In this document: positions 44,711-52,579 of the stretch, in pieces
Numbering within the stretch: position 1 is the first letter of the stretch
Layout of the letters: every line of letters starts with the position of its first letter
Assembly: GCF_003572205.1 (NCBI RefSeq)
Contig: NZ_QXNY01000003.1
Location: forward strand, 248,001-312,000
Length of the DNA: 64,000 bases
Direction of reading: 5' to 3'
Source: Algihabitans albus
GTDB lineage: Bacteria > Pseudomonadota > Alphaproteobacteria > Kiloniellales > DSM-21159
The notes under the pieces: generated by a model
What the model was told of the DNA's origin: nothing
The model's database searches: none
The model's input: only the letters and a program-made list of their open reading frames with translations
Program-made: the position numbers and the translations under genes

Positions 44711-45694
44711 ATGCGCTACATCGATATCGAGACCCCAGGAGGACCCGAGGGTCTCGTCCTTCGCCACGGCTCGCCACCCCAGGCCGGAACGGGCGAAGTG
44801 CTGATCGCGGTCGCCGCCTCGGGCGTCAACCGGCCCGATATACGTCAGCGCCAAGGCAGCTATCCGCCACCGCCTGGTGCCTCCCCGATCCCGGGTCTCG
44901 AAGTTTCCGGGACGGTCACCTCGGTCGGAAACGGCGTCACTTGGCCGGCCGTCGGCGACCAGGTTTGCGCCTTGACTCCAGGTGGCGGCTACGCCGAGAT
45001 CTGCAAGGCACCCGCCGCGCACTGCCTGCCAAGACCGGAGGGGCTCGACCTGGAAACGGCGGCGGCGGTGCCGGAGACCTTCTTCACCGTCTGGTACAAT
45101 CTCTTCATGCGCGCTGGTCTCAAGGCTGGGGAAACGGTCTTGATCCACGGCGGCACGTCGGGCATCGGGACGACGGCATTGCAACTCGCAGCCGCGCTCG
45201 GCGCGGTGCCCTATGCGACGGCGAGCGGCGAAAAGAAGTGCCAGGTCTGTCGAGATCTCGGCGCAGTCGCGACGATCGACCGAAGCTCTCAGGACTTCGA
45301 GCCTCTGCTGAAAGAGTTGACGGGCGAGCGTGGCATCGATGTCATTCTCGACATCGTCGGCGGCGACTACGTGGCCAAGAACCTGAGACTGCTGGCGTCT
45401 CACGGGCGCTTGGCGCAAGTCTCCTTCATCAAGGAAAGCAAAGTCACTATCGACGCCAGGCTGCTGATGAGCAAATGCCTCACTTGGACAGGCTCGACAC
45501 TCAGGCCTCGCAGCGATGAGGAAAAGGCTGAGATTGCCCGGCAACTGCGCCGTGAGGTCTGGCCGCTGCTGTCGACCGGCCGGGTCAAGCCGCTGGTGCA
45601 TGCACGCTTTCCTCTCGATCAGGCCGCAGCGGCCCACAGCCTGATGGAAAGCGGCGATCTGATCGGAAAGATCGTTCTGATTCCACCGACTTGA
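44711..45694 (+). CDS. NAD(P)H:quinone oxidoreductase, PIG3/zeta-crystallin type
   Basis: 327-residue medium-chain reductase without zinc ligands. Landmarks: VAASGVNRPDIRQRQGSYPPPPG (the PIG3-type substrate loop), GLEVSGTV, VPETFFTVWYNLF, HGGTSGIGTTALQLAAALGA (NADPH binding) and the terminal DLIGKIVL. It has GGGAG upstream and follows the SDR by 12 bp, so the two are probably co-transcribed. Typical function: NADPH reduction of quinones or enones/enoyl compounds. Confidence 0.88.
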   Translation: MRYIDIETPGGPEGLVLRHGSPPQAGTGEVLIAVAASGVNRPDIRQRQGSYPPPPGASPIPGLEVSGTVTSVGNGVTWPAVGDQVCALTPGGGYAEICKAPAAHCLPRPEGLDLETAAAVPETFFTVWYNLFMRAGLKAGETVLIHGGTSGIGTTALQLAAALGAVPYATASGEKKCQVCRDLGAVATIDRSSQDFEPLLKELTGERGIDVILDIVGGDYVAKNLRLLASHGRLAQVSFIKESKVTIDARLLMSKCLTWTGSTLRPRSDEEKAEIARQLRREVWPLLSTGRVKPLVHARFPLDQAAAAHSLMESGDLIGKIVLIPPT

Positions 45695-45715
45695 GAAGGA
45701 GAAGCGGGATCGCCG

Positions 45716-46135
45716 TCAGTCCGGCACCGGTACGAACTTGGTGCCGTAGCGAACGACGCCTTCCTGGTCGTAGAGCCGTCTGACCTCCGCGCGCACGGGC
45801 ATCCCGATCGTCAGTGACTCCGGCTCGCTGTCGGCGATCTGCGCCATGATCCGCGGCCCTTCGCGCAACTCCACGACCCCCACCACAATCGATCCAGTCA
45901 TGGTCTGCTGATCGTCGAATTCGGCCGGTGCGCCGCCACGCGCGATCACCGTGTAGGTATAGAGCTCACCCTCACCCGAAAGCGCTTCGATGTCGAATTC
46001 GCTAGCGCCACAGCCAGGACACTGCGGTCGTTGCGGATAGATCGGCGTTGCACAGGATCGGCAGCGCGCCGCCTCGAGCCGCAAGCGTTCTCCGATATTA
46101 GCGCCGAACATGGGCAGCGAGATGTAGGAGCTCAT
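45716..46135 (-). CDS. Zn-ribbon/OB-fold (DUF35) protein
   Basis: 139 residues. N-terminal helix, then a four-Cys zinc ribbon (CRSCATPIYPQRPQCPGCG) and a C-terminal OB fold (GELYTYTVI, GIVELREG-like VVGVVELREGPRI). Starts with an ATGA overlap on the upstream gene. DUF35 proteins bind CoA and bridge thiolase to HMG-CoA synthase in archaea and form BbsA of the BbsAB thiolase. Here it is third in a thiolase, synthase-like, DUF35 operon, so a channelling scaffold role is likely. Confidence 0.9.
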   Translation of the reverse strand: MSSYISLPMFGANIGERLRLEAARCRSCATPIYPQRPQCPGCGASEFDIEALSGEGELYTYTVIARGGAPAEFDDQQTMTGSIVVGVVELREGPRIMAQIADSEPESLTIGMPVRAEVRRLYDQEGVVRYGTKFVPVPD

Positions 46136-47136
46136 GCCGTGCCTCCAAAGCGACTGGACAGCATACGCTTGTGCCGCAGGTAGTCGAGATAGCCGACCTC
46201 CCGTCCGCCGGCTGCGGACTCCGTCAGCGTAAGTCCGGCGGCCGCGCCCTCGGCCGCCTTCAGGCTGAGGACTGTCGCTCCGCCGCCGAGGGCAACGGCC
46301 AGAATGGCCTCTCCCGCCTTGGCACGATCGAGCGCGTCGCACAGGGCCAAGCCAGCCAAGGCCGCGCCGCCGTCGCCGAGCTCCGACCAGGGTGCGCAGA
46401 GGGCAGCATCGCCGACCCCCAGCGCCTGTGGCGCGCGCCGGGCGGCTGCGGCGTCCCCACCGAGCGCAAGAAAGTCGACAGCCGTCGGAGCGCCAAACGA
46501 CGCCCGCAGATCTCGCAACACAGGTCCGACGTCATCCGTGCGGAGTTCCAGATCTTGCAGGGTCGCAGCGCCCTGCCGGCGCATGCGACGGCCGAAAGTC
46601 TCCCGGCTAACAGCGCCGGACCGCTCGAAGGTTGCGACTGCGCCATCCGCACCGACGAGAAAAGCCGCAGCACCGGCACCCAAGGCGTGTTCGTAGGGCG
46701 CGTCAACCGGTGCCGCCGGTGCATCCGCGGCAATCGCCAAGGCCCGGCGCCCCGGTGCGGCGGCGCAAAACTCCCAGGCCGCGATCAAGGCCTGCAGACC
46801 GGCTTGCGTCGACCCCCCAATCTCCACGACCCGAAGATCGCGCCGTTCGGTCAAGGCGCTCAAGATCGTGGCGCCGCTCGGTTTCTCCTCGTAGGGCAGG
46901 CTAGTGGCGCCGAGAAAGATCGCGTCGAAGCGGTCAGAGTCCGGAACCCGATCGAGAACAGCACGAGCGGCGGCGATCGCCAGTGTCACCGCGTCTTCGT
47001 CGTAGGCGCAGAAGGCCTTGCGCTTCAAGCCGCGCGCCTGGCAACCACCCCAAGCCTCCCTATAGGCCGTCGCTGACAGCCGCAGCCTGGGGAGCGCGGG
47101 GGCGTAAGCCATGAGTCCGATGCTCGTCTGCGCCAT
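46132..47136 (-). CDS. HMG-CoA synthase/KAS III-like protein lacking catalytic residues
   Basis: 334 residues with the thiolase-fold layout of HMG-CoA synthases. In Staphylococcus aureus HMG-CoA synthase the catalytic triad is Glu79, Cys111, His233. Here the matching contexts read LGAT78SLPYEEKP, EIGGST110QAG and LALG226GDA, so all three are replaced (Thr, Thr, Gly). Positions and spacing agree closely, so this is not an alignment slip. It lies 9 bp after the thiolase and overlaps DUF35 by 4 bp. A non-catalytic structural partner of the thiolase is my inference; a decarboxylase or lyase using other residues is possible. Confidence 0.85.
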   Translation of the reverse strand: MAQTSIGLMAYAPALPRLRLSATAYREAWGGCQARGLKRKAFCAYDEDAVTLAIAAARAVLDRVPDSDRFDAIFLGATSLPYEEKPSGATILSALTERRDLRVVEIGGSTQAGLQALIAAWEFCAAAPGRRALAIAADAPAAPVDAPYEHALGAGAAAFLVGADGAVATFERSGAVSRETFGRRMRRQGAATLQDLELRTDDVGPVLRDLRASFGAPTAVDFLALGGDAAAARRAPQALGVGDAALCAPWSELGDGGAALAGLALCDALDRAKAGEAILAVALGGGATVLSLKAAEGAAAGLTLTESAAGGREVGYLDYLRHKRMLSSRFGGTA

Positions 47137-47145
47137 GCGTACCTC

Positions 47146-48318
47146 CTAAGCCGCTGCTTTGAGAATGTGCACGGCGACGCTGCCGCCCGAACCGCCAACA
47201 TTGTGGGCGAGGCCGTAGCGCGCATCGACGATCTGGCGGTCCGGCGCCTCGGCTGTTCCACGCAACTGGTTGACCAGCTCGTAGATCTGACCAGTGCCGG
47301 TCGCACCGATGGGATGGCCTTTACCGATCAAGCCGCCGGAACCGTTGACAGGGAGACGGCCATTGCGGGCGGTGACCCCCTCCTCCAGCCAACGGCCGGC
47401 CTCGGCCTCACTGCAGAAGCCGAGATCGGTGTAGGCCAGGATCTCGCCAATCGTGAAACAGTCATGCACCTCGGCAAGGTCGATCTCTTCCGGTTCGATG
47501 CCGGCTTGCGCATAGGCCTGGCGCGCCGCTTTTCGCGTCGCAGGCAACTGCGTGACGCTGGGGCGGTCGTGGATCGCCACGTAGTCGCTGCCGGCTCCGC
47601 TCCCGGCCACCTCGACGGCGCGGTCGGTCAAGTCGCCGGCAAGATCCCAGTCGCAGAGAATCACCATCGAAGCTCCGTCGGTGATACCGCAAGCGTCGGC
47701 GAGACAGAAGGGATCGGCGAGGTTGGGCGTCGCCAGCGCCTGTTCCAGCGTGATGGCCTTGCGGACCTGTGCCTTGGGGTTGGAGACGGCGTTCGACCGA
47801 TTCTTCACGGCCACGCCCGTGATTTGAGCCTTGGTCGTACCGAACTCATGCATGTGGCGGCGTGCCATCATGGCGTAGATGCCGGGGAAATTCGTGCCCG
47901 CGAGCCGCTCCCACTCGACATCGCCGGAGACGCCCAGCCAAGATCGATTCCGCTCACGCGGCAGATCGCTCATCTTCTCGATCCCGCCTGCAACGGCGAT
48001 CCGCACGGCGCCCGAGGCGACGGCATGAAAGGCATCGCGGAATGCGAAGCCGGAGGATGCACAGGCATTCTCGACATGCCGGCCGGCCACTCCGACCATC
48101 CCAGCGCTTTCCAGCATCAAGGGCGCGAAGTTTCCGAGCTGCGAACCGCCCGTGGAGAGGCTGCCGATAAAAGCCTCCTCAACCTCGCGCGGATCGAGTC
48201 CCTTGGGCACATCAGCAAAAGCCGCGGAGGCCGCCTCGGCGAACAGCGACTTCAAGCTGCGCTCGGGCTCCAGGCCATAGGTCGTCTGACCGACACCGAC
48301 GACGGCGACACGTTTCAT
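47146..48318 (-). CDS. Thiolase-family protein (acetyl-CoA acetyltransferase/SCP2-like)
   Basis: 390 residues. The nucleophilic Cys86 is in ENACASSGFAF; the second active-site elements are GKGHPIGATGTGQ and the C-terminal HNVGGSGG, as in SCP-x/archaeal-type thiolases that pair with DUF35 partners. I use the Met at 48318 (AGGA 6 nt upstream). First gene of the trio; an IclR-type dyad overlaps its leader at 48330. It would cleave a 3-oxoacyl-CoA or perform the reverse condensation. Confidence 0.9.
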   Translation of the reverse strand: MKRVAVVGVGQTTYGLEPERSLKSLFAEAASAAFADVPKGLDPREVEEAFIGSLSTGGSQLGNFAPLMLESAGMVGVAGRHVENACASSGFAFRDAFHAVASGAVRIAVAGGIEKMSDLPRERNRSWLGVSGDVEWERLAGTNFPGIYAMMARRHMHEFGTTKAQITGVAVKNRSNAVSNPKAQVRKAITLEQALATPNLADPFCLADACGITDGASMVILCDWDLAGDLTDRAVEVAGSGAGSDYVAIHDRPSVTQLPATRKAARQAYAQAGIEPEEIDLAEVHDCFTIGEILAYTDLGFCSEAEAGRWLEEGVTARNGRLPVNGSGGLIGKGHPIGATGTGQIYELVNQLRGTAEAPDRQIVDARYGLAHNVGGSGGSVAVHILKAAA

Positions 48319-48329
48319 GCGAAATCCTG

Positions 48330-48344
48330 TTTTACCATGCAAAA
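48330..48344. promoter_or_regulatory. IclR-type dyad upstream of the thiolase trio
   Basis: TTTTACCATGCAAAA, matching TTTYRC-N3-GCRAAW. It lies just 11 bp upstream of the thiolase start, close enough to interfere with transcription start or elongation. Between this site and the IclR gene stop (48421) there is no further gene. Confidence 0.55.
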
Positions 48345-48420
48345 CTAGGGTGCACGAAAGTGATGATGCCTTTCAAGCCTCACTGGGACGGAAGCTGTCA
48401 TGCCGTGTGGGCAAGAGCCG

Positions 48421-49263
48421 TCAGCGCAGCCCTTGGCGCAGATAGTCGGCCTCGATCGCCCGACGCATGCCGACCAGACGCGGTCCCAGGTCTTGGCGCA
48501 GACGCTCTTCGCTGAGAACGAAGGCCGGACCGCCGAGATTGAAGGCATAGACAGTCTGACCGTCCGGCGCGAGAAAGGCCGTGCCGGCGCCGTTGATATC
48601 CGGGACCCAGCAGCCGATGCCCAAGCAAAATCCAGTGTCGGCGATCTCGCGCTCCGCTCTGGCGATATGCTTCTTCACCGACGTCCAGTCCTTGCCTTCC
48701 TGTTGCTTGAGGGCATCCATCACCTGACGGCGCACGGCCTCTGGCGCACTCTCCAGCCAAGCCCACCCCATGGCACTGCGCGCCAGGGGCAAGCGACTGC
48801 CGATATCCTGATGCAGAATCACGTGGCTGACGCTGCGCTGTAACTCGATGTAGACCATGCTGAGACGATCGCGGTCGCCCAACGCGACCGTGCCACGCGA
48901 CGCGGTCGCCAGTTCCAGCATGTGCGGGCGCGCGAGATCGCGGATCGCCAGGCTCGCGAGGTAGGCTTGGTTGATGGCCAGCACGCCGGACCCCAGGCGG
49001 TAGCGCTCGAGCTTGGGAACGTACTTCAGATAGCCAAGCTTCGTGAGAGTATAGGTAATCCGCGACACGGTCGGCTTCGGCAGGCCGGTGCGAGAGGCGA
49101 TCTCCTGGTTCCCGAGTAGCGGATCGGCGGCATCGAAGGCGCGCAGCACGTCGAACCCTCGGGATAGCGCGGTAATGAACTGCCGATCTTTCGATCCATC
49201 GGCCTCCACCCCTCCGGACTCGTCAAGATCCGACTCTAGCTGCCAATTCCGCCGTGTGCTCAT
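48421..49263 (-). CDS. IclR-family transcriptional regulator
   Basis: 280 residues. The winged HTH is ALSRGFDVLRAFDAADPLLGNQEIASRTGLPKPTVSRITYTLTKLGYL (about 30-80), followed by the GAF-like IclR effector domain (RGTVALGDRDRLSMVYIEL, GWAWLESAPEAVRRQVMDAL, VWVPDINGAGTAFLAP-like). I take the start at 49263 (GAGGAG 9 nt upstream). It is divergent from an acyl-CoA dehydrogenase and upstream, on the same strand, of the thiolase trio. Two matching dyads lie in its own promoter, so autoregulation is probable. Confidence 0.9.
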   Translation of the reverse strand: MSTRRNWQLESDLDESGGVEADGSKDRQFITALSRGFDVLRAFDAADPLLGNQEIASRTGLPKPTVSRITYTLTKLGYLKYVPKLERYRLGSGVLAINQAYLASLAIRDLARPHMLELATASRGTVALGDRDRLSMVYIELQRSVSHVILHQDIGSRLPLARSAMGWAWLESAPEAVRRQVMDALKQQEGKDWTSVKKHIARAEREIADTGFCLGIGCWVPDINGAGTAFLAPDGQTVYAFNLGGPAFVLSEERLRQDLGPRLVGMRRAIEADYLRQGLR

Positions 49264-49309
49264 GGCACGAAACTCCTCTAGCGCTGCGACTGGCGAGTCT
49301 AGCTCTTTG

Positions 49310-49348
49310 TTTCGCTCAGCGAAACTGCTCGAATTTTGCTCTGCAAAA
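49310..49348. promoter_or_regulatory. Tandem IclR-type operators between iclR and acyl-CoA dehydrogenase
   Basis: Two dyads: TTTCGCTCAGCGAAA (49310-49324, perfect, and flanked by G/C to extend the palindrome to 17 bp) and TTTTGCTCTGCAAAA (49334-49348, perfect). Their centres are 24 bp apart, about two helical turns. A third one-sided TTTTGC lies at 49354. This is the densest cluster of the motif and sits between divergent starts at 49263 and 49425. Confidence 0.75.
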
Positions 49349-49424
49349 ATACGTTTTGCATTGGTTGATCCCAACGAGCCCCTTCCCTAGCATGGCGGAC
49401 GAACCGGATTCCGGAGAAGATGAC

Positions 49425-50597
49425 ATGCCACTGGACGAAGGCCTGACGCTCGAGCTCGCGGAGACCGTGCGCCGCGTCGTCGAGGAACGCCTGATCCCCG
49501 CCGAGGAAAAGACCGTCGCCGAGGATCGGGTTCCGGACGAGATACGGGCGCTGCTGCGTGACCTCGGCTTGTTCGGCATCTCCGTACCGGACTCCTACGG
49601 CGGGCTTGGCCTGCCGCTTGAGGCCGAGGTCCGGCTCATGTTCGAACTTTGCCGCGCATCGGTCGCGTTCCGCTCAATGCTCGGGACCAATAACGGGATC
49701 GGCTCGCAGGGCATCGTCACAGATGGCACGGAAGCGCAGAAGCAGAAGTACCTCCCACGCATCGCCAGCGGGGACCTGATCGCGTCCTTCTGCCTGACCG
49801 AGCCAGACAGCGGGTCGGATGCCGCCTCCCTGCGTACGACCGCGCGGCCGGATGGAGAGGACTTTCTGCTCTCCGGCACCAAGCGCTACATCACCAACGC
49901 ACCGGAGGCAGGGCTCTTCACGGTGATGGCGCGCAGCGAGCCGGACCAGCCGGGTGCGAGCGGACTTTCGGCCTTTCTCGTTGAAGCCGATACGCCAGGC
50001 ATCACGGTCGGTCCTTGGGACCGCAAAATGGGGCAGCGTGGCGCGCATACGGCCGACGTCGTCTTCGACAACGTGAGAATTCCGGCTACTGCGATCATCG
50101 GTGGACCGGACAGACGCGGACAGGGCTTCAAGACGGCGATGAAGGTACTGGATCGAGGCCGCATCCATCTGGCCGCTGTCTGCGTCGGTGCGGCGCAACG
50201 GCTGCTCGACGAGAGCCTGAGCTACGCGGTGGAACGCCAGCAGTTCGGCCAGGCCATCGCACAGTTCCAATTGATCCAGGCAATGCTGGCCGACAGCCAG
50301 GCGGAGATCTATGCTGCCCGCTGTATGACCCTGGATGCCGCACGACGCGTCGATGCCGGCGAGAAGGTCCCGATGCTGGCATCCTGTTGCAAGATGTTCG
50401 CCAGCGAAATGGTTGGCCGGGTCGCCGACCGTGCGGTGCAGATTCACGGCGGCGCCGGGTACATGGCCGACTATCCCGTCGAGCGTCTCTACCGCGACGC
50501 CCGGCTGTTCCGCATCTACGAAGGCACAACCCAGATTCAGCAACTGGTCATCGCGCGCGCCCTTATCAGCGAAGCTTCCCAGGCACTGGGTCGCTGA
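49425..50597 (+). CDS. Acyl-CoA dehydrogenase
   Basis: 390-residue FAD enzyme of standard length. Visible: FCLTEPDSGSDAASLRT (FAD/substrate loop), GTKRYITNAPEA, VEADTPGITVG, RQQFGQAIAQFQLIQAMLAD, and RLYRDARLFRIYEGTTQIQQLVIAR carrying the catalytic Glu region. I use the ATG at 49425 with GGAGAAG 5 nt upstream rather than 49392, which has no ribosome site. First of two genes with the crotonase-family gene 35 bp downstream. Divergent from iclR under tandem dyads. Confidence 0.9.
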   Translation: MPLDEGLTLELAETVRRVVEERLIPAEEKTVAEDRVPDEIRALLRDLGLFGISVPDSYGGLGLPLEAEVRLMFELCRASVAFRSMLGTNNGIGSQGIVTDGTEAQKQKYLPRIASGDLIASFCLTEPDSGSDAASLRTTARPDGEDFLLSGTKRYITNAPEAGLFTVMARSEPDQPGASGLSAFLVEADTPGITVGPWDRKMGQRGAHTADVVFDNVRIPATAIIGGPDRRGQGFKTAMKVLDRGRIHLAAVCVGAAQRLLDESLSYAVERQQFGQAIAQFQLIQAMLADSQAEIYAARCMTLDAARRVDAGEKVPMLASCCKMFASEMVGRVADRAVQIHGGAGYMADYPVERLYRDARLFRIYEGTTQIQQLVIARALISEASQALGR

Positions 50598-50632
50598 GCC
50601 GCCCGAGGGCCGGCAGCGGAGAGGACGAAATC

Positions 50633-51424
50633 ATGCCCGACACCACCATGCAGCTCCCCCCCGTGCTGTCCGAGCGTCGCGGCGCGATCGCCTTGCTGAC
50701 ACTGCACGATCCAACCCGGCGCAACGCGCTCTCGCTGCCGATGCGCGAAGCTCTGCATGACCTGCTGGAGCAGGCCATGACCGACGAAGCCGTGCGCGCA
50801 ATCGTGATCACGGGGGCGGAGGGACGTTTCTGCGCCGGTGGGGATCTGCGTTCCATGGAGAACATCGCACCAACGGCGGCTCGTCTGCGCTTGCGCCGCG
50901 CCCACCGGCTGGTGCGGCTGATCGTGCGCGGAGAAAAGCCGGTGATCGCGGCCATCGAGGGCGACGCCGCCGGCGCGGGCCTTTCGCTGGCTGCCGCGTG
51001 CGATCTGGTGCTGACATCCGAAGATGCGCGTTTTATCGCCGCCTTCGACAGGGTGGGATTGATGCCCGACCTCGGGGCACTCTGGACCGTGCCGGCGCGG
51101 ACCGGCAACAGTGCGGCACGGCGCCTCCTGCTGCTCGGCGAAGTCTTCGACGGACGCGAAGCGGCGCGCTGTGGTCTGGCTGACAAGGCCGTCGCCCCGG
51201 GACAGGCTCTGTCGGAAGCCCTTGCGGTCGCCGAACGACTCGCAGCTGGAGCGCCTCTCGCGATCGCCGCCGTCAAAGCCATGTTGGCCCGGGCACCTCA
51301 AGCTCTAGATGCCGTTCTCGACAGCGAAGCTGACAATCAGGCCGTTCTGTTCTCCAGTCGGGACTTCGCCGAAGGACGCCGAGCGTTCTTCGAAAAACAG
51401 AAACCCCAGTTCACAGGGTGCTGA
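50633..51424 (+). CDS. Enoyl-CoA hydratase/isomerase (crotonase) family, PaaG-like pattern
   Basis: 263 residues. Oxyanion-hole segments ALSLPMREAL and GAEGRFCAGGDLRSM; then EGDAAGAGLSLAAACDLVLTSEDARF and the active-site FDRVGLMPDLGALWTVPA. The Asp in MPDLG, instead of the hydratase Glu, is the pattern of PaaG-like isomerases, so isomerisation is as likely as hydration. The start has GGAGAGG about 8 nt upstream. It ends one base before the convergent nitronate monooxygenase gene. Confidence 0.88.
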   Translation: MPDTTMQLPPVLSERRGAIALLTLHDPTRRNALSLPMREALHDLLEQAMTDEAVRAIVITGAEGRFCAGGDLRSMENIAPTAARLRLRRAHRLVRLIVRGEKPVIAAIEGDAAGAGLSLAAACDLVLTSEDARFIAAFDRVGLMPDLGALWTVPARTGNSAARRLLLLGEVFDGREAARCGLADKAVAPGQALSEALAVAERLAAGAPLAIAAVKAMLARAPQALDAVLDSEADNQAVLFSSRDFAEGRRAFFEKQKPQFTGC

Positions 51425-52453
51425 TCACAGGTCGCTAACGGCACGCGGACGGCGGATCGCCGCAGGCTCCGCCCGCAGACTCGCTTCGAAAGGATCGGCG
51501 GCATTGGCCGCGCCGGCCGCCAGATACTCTTCGGCCAAGCGCTCGACGAGATCGGCAACCGAAGGGATATCGTCAATCGAGCCAACGCCCTGACCGGCAC
51601 CCCAGATGTCTTTCCAACGTTTCGGGCGCTTCTCGTGATTGCCGACGGCGACCTCACCCAACGGCGGCAAACTATCGGGATCGAGACCGTTACGCTCGAT
51701 AGACTGCCTCAAATAGTTGCCGTGGATACCGGTGAAAGCAGGACTGTAGACAATGTCGGCCGCCGCAGACTCAACGATCATCTGCTTATAGCCGGAGACC
51801 GCATTGGCCTCCTGCGTGGCGATGAAGCGCGTTCCCAGATAGGCGAGATCGGCACCCATAACGCGTGCAGCCCGCACCGCTGCGCCGGAGCTGAGAGCGC
51901 CAGCCAGCACGATCAGACCATCGAACTCGGCGCGGACCTCCGGCAGCAGCGCGAAGGGATTGATCGTTCCCGCATGCCCGCCTGCCCCGGCTGAAACCAG
52001 GATCAGTCCATCGACGCCACTTTTGATGGCGCGCCGCGCATGGCGCAAATTGACGACGTCGTGGAAGACCAGACCGCCGTAATCATGCACGGCTTCGACG
52101 ACGGCGTCGGGCGCACCGACGGACGTCACGACGAAGGGCACACGATGGGCGACCACCGTGGCAAGATCCTGTTCGAGGCGTGGGTTCGACCGGTGCACGA
52201 TGAGATTGACACCGTAGGGGGCAGGCGCAAGCGCAGCGGGCCCGCGTCGAACTTCTTCCTCTCGCAGCGTCGTAGAAATTTGCTCCAGCCAGCTCTCAAG
52301 CGCTTCGGCCGGACGTGCGTTGAGCGCCGGAAAGGAGCCCGCGACCCCCGCGCAGCACTGCGCGATCACCAGATCGGGGGTCGAAACAAGGAACAGCGGC
52401 GCGCCGATCACGGGAAGGCGCAGCCGGCGGCCAAAGCTCTCTGCAAGAGACAT
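51425..52453 (-). CDS. Nitronate monooxygenase-like FMN protein (NMO/2-nitropropane dioxygenase family)
   Basis: 342-residue TIM-barrel flavoprotein. Landmarks: LPVIGAPLFLVSTPDL, VVTSVGAPDAVVEAVHDYG, SAGAGGHAGTINPFALLPEV with the catalytic His, GADLAYLGTRFIATQEA and the terminal IWGAGQGVGSIDDIPSV. The standard AGAGGH motif is intact. It is separated from the downstream-strand operon by 126 bp that carry an IclR-type dyad, so it has its own promoter. Family members oxidise nitroalkanes or act as enoyl reductase-like enzymes (e.g. FabK-related). Confidence 0.86.
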   Translation of the reverse strand: MSLAESFGRRLRLPVIGAPLFLVSTPDLVIAQCCAGVAGSFPALNARPAEALESWLEQISTTLREEEVRRGPAALAPAPYGVNLIVHRSNPRLEQDLATVVAHRVPFVVTSVGAPDAVVEAVHDYGGLVFHDVVNLRHARRAIKSGVDGLILVSAGAGGHAGTINPFALLPEVRAEFDGLIVLAGALSSGAAVRAARVMGADLAYLGTRFIATQEANAVSGYKQMIVESAAADIVYSPAFTGIHGNYLRQSIERNGLDPDSLPPLGEVAVGNHEKRPKRWKDIWGAGQGVGSIDDIPSVADLVERLAEEYLAAGAANAADPFEASLRAEPAAIRRPRAVSDL

Positions 52454-52503
52454 GCATACCTCGAAACTGCTTAGCGAAGATCAGAAGATCATAGGCAACA
52501 GCG

Positions 52504-52518
52504 TTTCGCAATGCGGAT
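52504..52518. promoter_or_regulatory. IclR-type dyad upstream of the nitronate monooxygenase gene
   Basis: TTTCGCAATGCGGAT, a one-mismatch member of the TTTYRC-N3-GCRAAW family, 50 bp upstream of the start. A weaker related sequence AACTGCTTAGCGAAG lies at 52465-52479. Confidence 0.5.
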
Positions 52519-52579
52519 TGCAATTTCACTTGTATGCAGTTCGATCAGCCCCGAGGTCGCGGCCGACCGCAGGCAACAG

